Assembly (NCBI GenBank): GCA_000318405.1
Contig: KB291753.1
Coordinates: 1 to 38,972, forward strand
DNA length: 38,972 nucleotides
Direction of reading: 5' to 3'
Origin: Brevundimonas diminuta 470-4
GTDB taxonomy: Bacteria; Pseudomonadota; Alphaproteobacteria; Caulobacterales; Caulobacteraceae
Shown here: piece by piece, positions 1 through 7,350 of the stretch
Layout of the letters: the number at the start of each line of letters is the position of its first letter
Numbering within the stretch: position 1 is the first letter of the stretch
Made by a program: the position numbers and the translations under genes
Notes under the pieces: generated by a model
Told to the model about the DNA's origin: nothing
The model's database searches: none
Seen by the model: only the letters and a program-made list of their open reading frames with translations

Positions 1-42
1 GCAGCCCGCAAGGGCGGTAGGCCAAGAGTAAAGCGTAACAGA

Positions 43-76
43 GCGGCCCCCGGAGCGATCCGGGGGCCGCTTTGCA
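43..76 (+). terminator. Intrinsic terminator of a gene left of the window
   Basis: A perfect 11-bp stem (43-53 with 60-70) closes a 6-nt loop and is followed by a T-rich stretch. It should end transcription of a gene whose last codons lie in bases 1-42. Those bases are too few to identify the gene or even choose its frame: one frame stops at 28-30, another at 18-20. Confidence 0.8.
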
Positions 77-111
77 TTTGCGGGCAAGCGGCGGCGGGCG
101 AAGCCTGACCA

Positions 112-125
112 TTGCGCTGGATCAA
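112..125. promoter_or_regulatory. Degenerate FNR box upstream of the hybrid kinase
   Basis: TTGCGCTGGATCAA matches the FNR/FixK consensus TTGAT-N4-ATCAA at 8 of 10 fixed positions. It lies 89 nt before the kinase start, with a possible -10 (TACGAT) at 154-159. The same TTGCG variant half-site occurs before ompW at 10327. The site is seen directly; regulation is inference. Confidence 0.4.
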
Positions 126-213
126 AGCGTAACCTTAAACCCTGGTCGGACGTTACGATTAAGCATTTGGCAGCGATGACGCGGGCATGAGGTGCGTCTG
201 AGAGGACCACTTA

Positions 214-1797
214 ATGTCTGATGTCGATTGGCCCCGCCGGGCAGGGCTTTCCGCTGCTCTGGACGAGGCCGCCATTGTGGCGATCACCGACCGCGCCGGC
301 CGCATCCTGTATTGCAACGACAAGTTCGAGGCGGTCAGCGGCTATTCGCGCGAGGAACTGGTCGGCCAGACGCACAGGGTAGTGAACTCCGGCGCCCACA
401 CGCGCGACTATTTTCGCGATCTGTACCGCACCATTGCAGGCGGCCAGGTATGGCGCGGCACCATTGAGAACCGCACCAAGGCGGGCGAGCCCTACTGGGT
501 AGACACCACCATTGTGCCGAATCTCGGATCTGATGAGCGCCCGGAAACCTATACGGCCATTCGCTTCGAGGTTTCGGACCACGTGCGCGCGCTGAAGGCG
601 CTGGAGGTGGCGCAGGCGGAGGCGCGTCTGGCCGCCGAGGCGCGCGATCGTTTCTTTGCGAACATCAGCCACGAGGTCCGCACCCCGTTGAACGCCGTGC
701 TGGGGCTGGCTTCGGCGCTGACGCACACGGCCTTGACGCCGCGCCAGAACGATATGCTGAACCTGATCACCGGCGCCGGCGACGCCTTGCGTCGGGTGCT
801 GGATGACATGCTCGACCTGTCGAAAATGCAGGCGGGGCAGTTCACCCTGGCGCCCGCGCCGTTTGACCTGAGGGGGGATATCGGCGCGGTCGTGGAGATG
901 CGCCGCGCGGGGGCGGAGGCCAAGGGACTGACGCTGGCGGCGACCTTCAGCGATGCGGCGAACGGCGTGGTGGTCGGCGACGGCGTAAGGATCGCGCAGA
1001 TCGTCTCCAATCTGGTCTCCAACGCGGTGAAGTTCACGGCTCAGGGCCATGTGGCGGTTCGGGTCGATGTGGACGGCGATGCGCAGGCTGAACGCCTGCT
1101 GATCGAAGTCGAGGACGAGGGGATCGGCTTCGACGAACAGGCGGCGCAGCGTCTGTTCCAGCCGTTCGTTCAGGCCGACGACGCCATCTCGCGCCAGTTC
1201 GGGGGCACGGGACTGGGCCTGTCGATCTGTCGCCTGTTGGCGGAGTTGATGGGCGGAACGATTTCGGCGGAATCGGCGCCGGGGCGCGGCAGCCTATTCC
1301 GCGTGGTCGTACCCATCGAGCGGCAGATGTCGAATGGCGTCGAGGCTTCGGCGGCGACGGCGGAACAGCCGGAACCGGCGGGACGCCTGCGGGTGCTGGC
1401 GGTCGAGGACAATCCGGCCAATCAGATGGTGGTGCGCTGTCTGCTGGAGCCGCTGGGCTTTGAGATCGTCACCGCGGACAACGGCGCCGAGGGTGTCGAG
1501 CGCTTCATGCTTGAGCCGTTCGACATGGTGCTGATGGATATGCAGATGCCCGTGATGGACGGGCTTGAGGCCATGCGGCTAATTCGGGCGGCCGAGGCGC
1601 GATCCGGGCGGCGCCGCACGCCGATCGTCATGCTGACCGCCAACACCACCGAGGCGCACCACGTGAAGGCCATGCAGGCCGGGGCGGACCATCTCACCGC
1701 CAAGCCGGTGACGTTGCAGATCCTGTTGAACGGGATGGAACGGGGCGCCGCAGCAGCCGACGCCTGGTCGGAAGTCGCGATCTCGACGGCGGCCTGA
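214..1797 (+). CDS. PAS-domain hybrid sensor histidine kinase with receiver
   Basis: A 527-aa hybrid sensor kinase. An N-terminal PAS domain (about 12-125, with CNDKFEAVSGYSREEL and the PYWVDTTI strand typical of PAS_9/PAS_3) precedes a short coiled linker. The HisKA H-box HEVRTPLN carries phospho-acceptor His153. The HATPase_c domain has its N box near 264-274 (SNLVSNAVKF), DEGIGF at 301-306 and GGTGLGLSI at 330-338. The C-terminal receiver (about 392-512) has the acidic pair Glu398/Asp399, phospho-acceptor Asp442 and conserved Lys497. There is no transmembrane segment or HPt domain, so it is probably cytosolic and passes phosphate to a separate HPt or regulator. The start follows a purine-rich GAGAGGA. 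A degenerate FNR box lies upstream. The signal is unknown; a redox or oxygen role is only suggested by context. Confidence 0.93.
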   Translation: MSDVDWPRRAGLSAALDEAAIVAITDRAGRILYCNDKFEAVSGYSREELVGQTHRVVNSGAHTRDYFRDLYRTIAGGQVWRGTIENRTKAGEPYWVDTTIVPNLGSDERPETYTAIRFEVSDHVRALKALEVAQAEARLAAEARDRFFANISHEVRTPLNAVLGLASALTHTALTPRQNDMLNLITGAGDALRRVLDDMLDLSKMQAGQFTLAPAPFDLRGDIGAVVEMRRAGAEAKGLTLAATFSDAANGVVVGDGVRIAQIVSNLVSNAVKFTAQGHVAVRVDVDGDAQAERLLIEVEDEGIGFDEQAAQRLFQPFVQADDAISRQFGGTGLGLSICRLLAELMGGTISAESAPGRGSLFRVVVPIERQMSNGVEASAATAEQPEPAGRLRVLAVEDNPANQMVVRCLLEPLGFEIVTADNGAEGVERFMLEPFDMVLMDMQMPVMDGLEAMRLIRAAEARSGRRRTPIVMLTANTTEAHHVKAMQAGADHLTAKPVTLQILLNGMERGAAAADAWSEVAISTAA

Positions 1798-1921
1798 TGC
1801 AGGGCTGAGCGAGGGTTGCGCCGCATGGCCGACAAGAAAGCTGGCGCAGACCGCGGTTCATCTTTACTATAGGTCGTGCGGACGCCGTTAGTCGCGCCGC
1901 GTCAGGGCTCCTCCCTTTTCG

Positions 1922-3235
1922 ATGTTGACCATCGCTATCGTCGTCGTGCTGCTGCTTGTGGTGCTGAACGGCCTTTTCGCCATGACCGAACTTGCGGTCG
2001 TGTCTTCCCGAAAATCCAAGCTGCAGAGCCGCGCCGAAAGAGGCGATCGCGGCGCCCGAGCCGCGTTGAAGCTGGCCGAGGAGCCGACGCAGTTCCTGTC
2101 GGCCGTCCAGGTGGGCATCACCCTGATCGGCATTCTGGCGGGCGCCTATGGTCAGGCCGCCATTGCGGGCGAGCTGGACGAAATGCTGATGGCGCACTTC
2201 CCCGCCATGGCTCCCTATTCGCAGATTATCGCGACGGCGCTGGTCGTGGTGGTCATCACCTATGTCTCCCTGATTGTCGGCGAACTGGTGCCCAAGCGCC
2301 TGGCGCTGATCTTCCCGGAAGCGATCGCCTCCAAGATGGCCGGGCCGATCTCGACCCTGGCGCTGGTGATGAAGCCGTTCGTGCTGCTGCTGACGGCCTC
2401 GACTTCGGGCATCCTGAAGCTGCTGGGGGTCAAGGACCGCGACGGGTCGGACGTCACCCAGGAAGAGGTCGAGAGCATTCTGGCCGAAGGCACGTCTGCG
2501 GGCCTGATCGAGCCGGAAGAGCAGGAGATGATCGAAGAGATCCTGCGTCTGGGCGACCGGGCCGTGCGCGTCGCCATGACGCCGCGTCACGAGGTCTACT
2601 GGATCGCGCTGGACGATTCCGAAGAGACGCTGCGCGAGGAAATCCGCACCTGTCCCTATTCGCGCATCGTGGTGGCGCGGGACAACGATATCGATAATCC
2701 GCTGGGCGTGGTCCACAAGAAGGACCTGCTGGACAGCCTGCTCACCAATGGCGAGTTCAACGTCGAGACGCTGGTGGCCGAACCGGCTTTCATTCCCCAG
2801 TCGACCTCGGTGCTGAAGGCGCTGGAGATCCTGAAGGGATCGAAGGTGCACATGGCCTTCGTCGTCGACGAGTACGGCGCCTTTGAAGGCGTGGTCACGG
2901 CTACGGACCTGCTGGAGATGATCGCCGGCGACTTCAACGAAAGCCACGACGAGACCGAAACCGCAGTGCGCAAGCGCAATGACGGCACCTGGGCGGTCGA
3001 TGGTCAGATTGATCTGGACGAACTGGGTGAAATCCTGGGCGAAGACTTCGGCGAGCACGAAGGCTTCCACACTGTGGCGGGCCTGGTGCTGCACCATCTG
3101 TCGCGCGTGCCGAACGAGGGCGACATCCTGCAACTGGGCCGTTTCGAGGTCGAGGTCATCGACATGGACGACCGCCGCATCGACAAGCTGCTGTTCCGCC
3201 CGGTGATCCACACGCACGCCGACGACGCCGCCTGA
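1922..3235 (+). CDS. CNNM/CBS/CorC_HlyC-domain membrane protein (hemolysin C family)
   Basis: A 437-aa integral membrane protein. The N-terminal DUF21/CNNM transmembrane domain (about 1-195) opens with a hydrophobic helix and the NGLFAMTELAVVSSRKSKL signature, with further helices near 65-85, 100-125 and 140-165. A CBS pair (about 215-335) with MTPRHEVYWI and VVDEYGAFEGVVTATDLLE follows, then a C-terminal CorC_HlyC domain (about 350-430). Related proteins are implicated in magnesium or cobalt efflux, and the name hemolysin is historical. The first hydrophobic stretch fits the family's usual N-terminus. No good Shine-Dalgarno is visible, so the start rests on homology. It stands alone, 124 nt after the kinase and convergent with the next gene. 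Confidence 0.9.
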   Translation: MLTIAIVVVLLLVVLNGLFAMTELAVVSSRKSKLQSRAERGDRGARAALKLAEEPTQFLSAVQVGITLIGILAGAYGQAAIAGELDEMLMAHFPAMAPYSQIIATALVVVVITYVSLIVGELVPKRLALIFPEAIASKMAGPISTLALVMKPFVLLLTASTSGILKLLGVKDRDGSDVTQEEVESILAEGTSAGLIEPEEQEMIEEILRLGDRAVRVAMTPRHEVYWIALDDSEETLREEIRTCPYSRIVVARDNDIDNPLGVVHKKDLLDSLLTNGEFNVETLVAEPAFIPQSTSVLKALEILKGSKVHMAFVVDEYGAFEGVVTATDLLEMIAGDFNESHDETETAVRKRNDGTWAVDGQIDLDELGEILGEDFGEHEGFHTVAGLVLHHLSRVPNEGDILQLGRFEVEVIDMDDRRIDKLLFRPVIHTHADDAA

Positions 3236-3251
3236 TCTCTCAGGCGGCGTC
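3224..3251. terminator. Perfect 12-bp stem-loop overlapping a stop codon
   Basis: Arms 3224-3235 and 3240-3251 pair perfectly around a TCTC loop. The left arm covers the last codons and stop of the CNNM gene. The nearest T-run (3266-3269) is 14 nt away, so it is not a textbook intrinsic terminator. It may act as a 3' stability hairpin between the two convergent genes. Confidence 0.5.
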
Positions 3252-3277
3252 GCGGGAGGCTCGACTTTTAGTGGCTG

Positions 3278-3649
3278 TCAGGCCGTCGGAAGCGGCTGGG
3301 CCAGGGTGACGCGATAGGCGCGCATGTCCCCGCCCGGCTGGGCCAGGGAGACGTATTCGCCGACGACGAACTGTTCGTCTTCCAGCCGGAAGCCTTCGGC
3401 GTCCGCGTCTTCGCCTGGAAGGTCGAGAATCCACCGGCCGTCTTCTGCGCGGGTCAGTTGGCCGACGGCCAGCGTCTGCGTGCCCTTGAAGCGGCGGACG
3501 CGGGTGTTCTCTGGCGCGATGGCGATGGCGGCTGTGTCGAGCCGGGCGTTCTGGTTCAGCGTCAGGACCAGGTCGTAGCCGTCGGCAGGGTCTCCGTGCG
3601 GATGTTCCGGCGCGCGCGCGAGCTCCAGACGGATGTGATGCAGGGTCAT
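3278..3649 (-). CDS. Conserved hypothetical protein downstream of an FNR box
   Basis: A 123-aa soluble protein without signal peptide or membrane span. It starts MTLHHIRLELARAPEHPHGD, runs through a basic RVRRFKG patch, and has a second half rich in acidic residues ending near EYVSLAQPGGDMRAYRV. No catalytic motif is recognised. From memory, similar proteins with the LHHIRLELAR start occur as conserved hypotheticals in alphaproteobacteria; this could not be checked. The predicted strand-rich pattern suggests a small beta domain. It starts 5 nt after the stop of the upstream 38-aa gene and is almost certainly co-transcribed with it behind a perfect FNR box, so a low-oxygen role is likely. Function is unknown. 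Confidence 0.8.
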   Translation of the reverse strand: MTLHHIRLELARAPEHPHGDPADGYDLVLTLNQNARLDTAAIAIAPENTRVRRFKGTQTLAVGQLTRAEDGRWILDLPGEDADAEGFRLEDEQFVVGEYVSLAQPGGDMRAYRVTLAQPLPTA

Positions 3650-3654
3650 GAGGC

Positions 3655-3771
3655 TCAGCCCTCTTCGGGCTTGGCCAGGCTGCTGGCGATGCAGCCGTAG
3701 GCCATGCCGACGACGAAGGTCATGAAGAAGGCGCTGATGGCGACGACGGGGGCGATGATGTCTGCGGGCAT
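3655..3771 (-). CDS. 38-aa single-span membrane microprotein, FNR-box controlled
   Basis: A 38-codon gene starting MPADIIAPVVAISAFF and ending SSLAKPEEG. Residues about 5-31 form one hydrophobic helix with small residues (GMAYGCIAS), a single Cys27, and a charged C-terminal tail (KPEEG). A clear Shine-Dalgarno (GAGGAG) lies 7 nt before the ATG. A perfect FNR box sits 49 nt upstream, and the 123-aa gene follows 5 nt after the stop. These signals make it a real gene despite its size. It resembles the small single-helix subunits of terminal oxidases (CydX, CcoQ/FixQ, CcoS) in design but matches none I recognise. It lies downstream of cydDC, so it could be an accessory to bd oxidase; that is inference. 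Confidence 0.75.
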   Translation of the reverse strand: MPADIIAPVVAISAFFMTFVVGMAYGCIASSLAKPEEG

Positions 3772-3819
3772 GGTTGATCTCCTCTGCCGACAGAAGAGCC
3801 GCTAATCGCCCGCGTCGCC

Positions 3820-3833
3820 TTGATGGAGATCAA
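3820..3833. promoter_or_regulatory. Perfect FNR box upstream of the microprotein operon
   Basis: TTGATGGAGATCAA matches TTGAT-N4-ATCAA at all ten fixed positions. It sits between the cydC stop (3847) and the 38-aa gene start (3771), properly placed to drive the minus-strand 38-aa/123-aa pair separately from cydDC. Confidence 0.8.
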
Positions 3834-3846
3834 AGACTATCGCGCA

Positions 3847-5511
3847 TCAGGCGGCGGCCTGCCGGGGCTTTGCGCTGATCTGGATGCGGCCGTCGGCGGC
3901 TATGCCTGAAACGGTCAGGGCGGCATCGCATAGGGCGAGGGGCGCCGGGCGGTGGCTGACGACGATCAGGCCCTGACCGCTGTGATGCAGACGGGCGGCC
4001 AGCCGTTCAAGAACCTGCGCTTCGGTGGCGGCGTCCAGACCCTCGGTCGGTTCGTCCAGCACCAGCCAGGGCGCAGGGCGCAGATAGGCGCGGGCGAGGC
4101 CCACACGGCGTAGCTCGCCGCCCGACAGTCGCGCGCCGTTCTCTCCGACAGGCGCGTCCAGACCGCCCGCCGCGGCGCGGATGCGGTCGGCCAGGGCGGC
4201 GTCTTCCAGGGCGGCCCACAGATCATCGTCCGAGGCTGACGGGGCGGCCAGGCGCAGGTTGTCGCGCACGCTGGCGGTCAGAAGCACCGCCTGCTGCGAG
4301 GCATAGGCGAACAGGGGACGCAGGGTCTCGGCGCCGAGGGCTGCGGCGTCGGCGTCTCCGTGCAGGATTTCACCGGGCGAGGCGGGGCGCAGGCCCATCA
4401 TGCGTTCGATCAGGGTCGTCTTGCCCGCGCCGGACGGGCCGATGATCGCCAGGCGCTGCGGCGGGGCGACTGTCAGATCGGCGTCGGGCAGGCGCAGGCT
4501 CGGCGATACAGCAGCGATGGGCGATGCGGGCGCCTCCTCGTCCAGAAGTTCGCCCAGGCGCTGGACCGCCGCCTTCACCGCCCCGTTCTGGCGCAGGGCG
4601 TTCAGCAGGGTTCCGGCGCTCTCGACCGTGGCCACGGCGGCCAGCATGGACAGGGCGGTCAGGGCAGGAGAGCCCGCGCCCGCCGCCAGAGCCGCGCCCG
4701 CCACGCCCATGGCCATCGCGAGGCTCTGGCTGGCCATGATCAGGCCGCCAGCGCGCGCCAACCGTTCGGCGGCGTCTTCGACCGCGTCGCCGTGCTCGGC
4801 CAGACGGTCGGCGGCCCAGGCCTTCATGCCGTAGGCCTGAAGCTCGGGCGCGGCGGCGGCCAGGGCGGCGAACTCTGTCTTCAGGGCGCCGGACGCCTGC
4901 TGAAGGCGCTGACCGGCGGGCTCGGCGACGCGGCGGCCGATCACGACGGCCAGGAGGACGCCCAGAGCGGCGGCGCCGGCGACGACGAGCGCCGGGGGCC
5001 ATCCGGCCAGGGCCGCCATGCCGACGCCTGCGACCAGACCGGCGCCCGCGCCCCAGGGCGTCGACAGGCGCACGAAACGGTCCTGAATCGCGTCCACATC
5101 CTGCACCAGTCGGGCGGAGGCTTCGCCGCCTGCCAGCGACAGGGCCTTGGTCGTGGGCGCGCGGGCCAGGCCGAGGAACAACTGCGGACGCAGGGCCGCC
5201 AGCGCCTTCAACGCCGCGTCGTGGCCGGTGACGCGCTCGCCATAGCGCGAGGCGGTGCGCACGATGGCGAAGAAGCGGATCATGGCGCTGGGCACCATGT
5301 AGTTGAAGACGTGGGCCACGGCGGGCCCGGCGGCCCCGGCCAGGGCGGCGGCGGTGATGAACCAGCCCGACAGGCCGAGCAGCAGGACGGCTCCTGCCGA
5401 CACCAGGGCGGCGGTGACGGAGGCGGCCAGCAGGCGCGGGCGTTGCGTCTTCTCCTGGGCGCGGATCAGGGCTTTCAGGCGGACGACGCCGGACGAATCG
5501 GAACGGCTCAC
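3847..5511 (-). CDS. cydC: ABC transporter CydC, cytochrome bd assembly
   Basis: A 554-aa half-transporter fusing an ABC membrane domain (about 1-320) with a nucleotide-binding domain. With CydD it forms the inner-membrane exporter needed for maturation of cytochrome bd; reported substrates of the E. coli protein include glutathione and cysteine, with haem binding. Walker A is GPSGAGKTT (358-366), the signature LSGGE (462-466), Walker B WLVLDE (482-487) and the H-loop His520. It starts with GTG inside a 4-nt GTGA overlap with the cydD stop, so translation is coupled. Assignment as CydC rather than CydD follows order in the operon and similarity recalled from the family. The length is near the usual 550-575. 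Confidence 0.93.
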   Translation of the reverse strand: MSRSDSSGVVRLKALIRAQEKTQRPRLLAASVTAALVSAGAVLLLGLSGWFITAAALAGAAGPAVAHVFNYMVPSAMIRFFAIVRTASRYGERVTGHDAALKALAALRPQLFLGLARAPTTKALSLAGGEASARLVQDVDAIQDRFVRLSTPWGAGAGLVAGVGMAALAGWPPALVVAGAAALGVLLAVVIGRRVAEPAGQRLQQASGALKTEFAALAAAAPELQAYGMKAWAADRLAEHGDAVEDAAERLARAGGLIMASQSLAMAMGVAGAALAAGAGSPALTALSMLAAVATVESAGTLLNALRQNGAVKAAVQRLGELLDEEAPASPIAAVSPSLRLPDADLTVAPPQRLAIIGPSGAGKTTLIERMMGLRPASPGEILHGDADAAALGAETLRPLFAYASQQAVLLTASVRDNLRLAAPSASDDDLWAALEDAALADRIRAAAGGLDAPVGENGARLSGGELRRVGLARAYLRPAPWLVLDEPTEGLDAATEAQVLERLAARLHHSGQGLIVVSHRPAPLALCDAALTVSGIAADGRIQISAKPRQAAA

Positions 5512-7136
5512 AGGCGCACCACCTTGTCGGCCAGGGCGGCCACGGCGTCGGAATGGGTGGCGATCAGGACCGTGCGGCCCCGCGCGGCCTCGCGGATGAC
5601 GGGCAGCAGGGCGGCTTCGGCCTCGGCGTCCAGATTGGCGGTGGGCTCGTCCAGCAGCAGCAGGGGCGCGGGCTTCAGGAAGGCGCGGGCCAGACCCAGA
5701 CGCCGCCGCTCGCCGCCCGACAGGCCGCCGCCGCGTTCGTCGATCAGACGATCCAGCGCGCCGATCAGCCCCGCCTTGCGCGCGGCCCGCTCCACCGCCT
5801 CGGACGTTGCGCCGCGATGGGCCAGGGCGATGTTTTCGCCCAGAGTGCCGCGAATGACGACGGGGGCTTGCCCGGCCCAGGCGATCCAGTCAGTCAGATC
5901 GCCCGCCTGCGACAGGCGCGTCTCGTCGAGCATGACCTCTCCCGCGCTGAGGGGCGACAGGCCCAGGAAGAGATGAAGCAGGCTGCTCTTGCCCGAGCCG
6001 CTGAGGCCGGTCAGAGCGACGATTGAGCCGGGGGCGACATCCAGGGTGAAGCCCTCGATCACAGGCGCGCCGTCATAGGCGATGGCGACGTCGTGGAAGG
6101 CGAGGGCGGGCGCCTGGCCGGGGCGGGGCGGGCGGGCGTTCCGCTCGGCTTCGGCGCTCAGGCGACGCAGGCTGGGGACGGCGGACTCGGCGGCCTGACG
6201 GTCGTGGTAGGCGGCGGCGAGGCGGCGCATCGGCTGATAGACTTCTGGCGCCAGCGCCAGAACGAAGAAGGCCCGCGTCAGGCTGAGCTGTTCCGGCGCC
6301 GGGAAGGGCAGCAGCTTCAGCAGGTTGAAGCCGCAATAGACGGCGACCAGGGCCACCGCGAGGGCGGAGAAGAACTCCAGCACCGCCGAGGACAGGAAGG
6401 CGACCTTCAGCACCTTGCCGGTGCGCCGGGCCAGGTCGTCCGAGGCGCGGGCGATGACGCGGCTCTGCTGCGTCTCGGCCTGAAAGGCGAGGATGGCGGG
6501 CAGGGCGCGCACCCGGTCCAGGAACAGGCCCGACAACCGTTCCAGCGCCTGAAACTGACGGCGGCTCTCGGCGCCCGCCGCCATGCCGGTCAGGGCCATG
6601 CCGATGATGAAGGGCAGGAGGGTGAAGATCAGTATGCCGGCGGTGAAGGGGCTGACCACGGCGGTCACGGCGATCAGAATCAGCGGCGAGGCGGCGGCCG
6701 CCGTGCGGGCGGGGGAAAAGCGCGCGACATGGCCGTCCAGCGCCTCGACCCCTTCGACGACGGCGGTCATGGCGGCGGCGTCGGACAGGCGGCCGGACAG
6801 GGCCTCGGTCAGGATGGATCGGCGAATGCCGTTCTTGGCGGCGCGGGCGGCGCGGGTGTTCACATTGACCGCCGTATGGCTGAGCGCGCCGCGCGCCAGC
6901 AGGGAGACAGCGGCCAGACCAAGGCCCGGCAGGGCGCCGTCGATGCCCTGAGGCAGGGCGCCGACCGCCAGGGCCAGACCCGCTGCGAACCCGACCGCAG
7001 GCACGGTGTCGGCGATCACCAGCGCGCCGCCCAGGGTCATCAGCCGCCGCCACGGCGCCAGAGCGGCCTTCAACCAGGCGGCGGGCGGCGTGTCGTCCAA
7101 GGCAGGGGCGTTGGGGGCGATCGGCTGGGCCGTCAT
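5508..7136 (-). CDS. cydD: ABC transporter CydD, cytochrome bd assembly
   Basis: A 542-aa half-transporter, partner of CydC. The membrane domain (about 25-330) has hydrophobic helices near 35-58, 68-82, 150-185 and 245-275. The nucleotide-binding domain has Walker A GLSGSGKSS (377-385), signature LSGGE (472-476), Walker B LLLLDE (492-497) and H-loop His528. The start at 7136 is chosen because GGAGA lies 4 nt upstream; an in-frame start at 7205 would add 23 residues without such a signal. It is the first gene of cydDC and divergent from cydABX, with a perfect FNR box 125 nt upstream. CydD and CydC export reductants to the periplasm and are required for bd oxidase assembly in known systems. Confidence 0.93.
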   Translation of the reverse strand: MTAQPIAPNAPALDDTPPAAWLKAALAPWRRLMTLGGALVIADTVPAVGFAAGLALAVGALPQGIDGALPGLGLAAVSLLARGALSHTAVNVNTRAARAAKNGIRRSILTEALSGRLSDAAAMTAVVEGVEALDGHVARFSPARTAAAASPLILIAVTAVVSPFTAGILIFTLLPFIIGMALTGMAAGAESRRQFQALERLSGLFLDRVRALPAILAFQAETQQSRVIARASDDLARRTGKVLKVAFLSSAVLEFFSALAVALVAVYCGFNLLKLLPFPAPEQLSLTRAFFVLALAPEVYQPMRRLAAAYHDRQAAESAVPSLRRLSAEAERNARPPRPGQAPALAFHDVAIAYDGAPVIEGFTLDVAPGSIVALTGLSGSGKSSLLHLFLGLSPLSAGEVMLDETRLSQAGDLTDWIAWAGQAPVVIRGTLGENIALAHRGATSEAVERAARKAGLIGALDRLIDERGGGLSGGERRRLGLARAFLKPAPLLLLDEPTANLDAEAEAALLPVIREAARGRTVLIATHSDAVAALADKVVRL

Positions 7137-7260
7137 CTTGTCTCCAGGAGCGATCAACGGACGAGCCATGATCGCCGACGACGCGGGATTGGGCAAAAAG
7201 CCCATGAGACGAAAGGACCTTGGGCGAAACGCCGTCTAGTCCGAGTCGGCGTCCACGGCT

Positions 7261-7274
7261 TTGATCAGGATCAA
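7261..7274. promoter_or_regulatory. Perfect FNR box between cydD and cydA
   Basis: TTGATCAGGATCAA matches the FNR consensus at all ten fixed positions. It lies in the divergent cydDC/cydABX region, 77 nt before the cydA start and 125 nt before cydD. A good -10 (TATAGT) stands 27 nt downstream toward cydA with no good -35, as expected for an activator-dependent promoter. Confidence 0.85.
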
Positions 7275-7301
7275 GGCGCGCTAAACGGCGCTGTCTTAGG
7301 T

Positions 7302-7307
7302 TATAGT
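7302..7307 (+). promoter_or_regulatory. Probable -10 element of the cydABX promoter
   Basis: TATAGT is the only strong -10-like hexamer in the gap. Its first base is about 34 nt from the FNR box centre, some 5 nt further than the classic -41.5 arrangement, so the exact transcription start is uncertain. Confidence 0.5.
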
Positions 7308-7350
7308 AGAACGTCGGTCGATGGGGGCTGGCGGTCAGGAGCCTGGAACG

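Noticed and set aside
1694..3217. Minus-strand open frame of 507 codons opposite the CNNM protein gene
   Set aside because: Composition of an antisense frame; the sense frame has clear CNNM, CBS and CorC_HlyC features.
4360..5976. Plus-strand open frame of 538 codons opposite cydC and cydD
   Set aside because: Low-complexity Gly/Arg/Gln composition with no motif; the ABC transporter motifs are all on the other strand.
7137..7205. Longer N-terminus of CydD from 7205
   Set aside because: A good ribosome site stands directly before the start at 7136, none before 7205, and the extra residues have no family counterpart.
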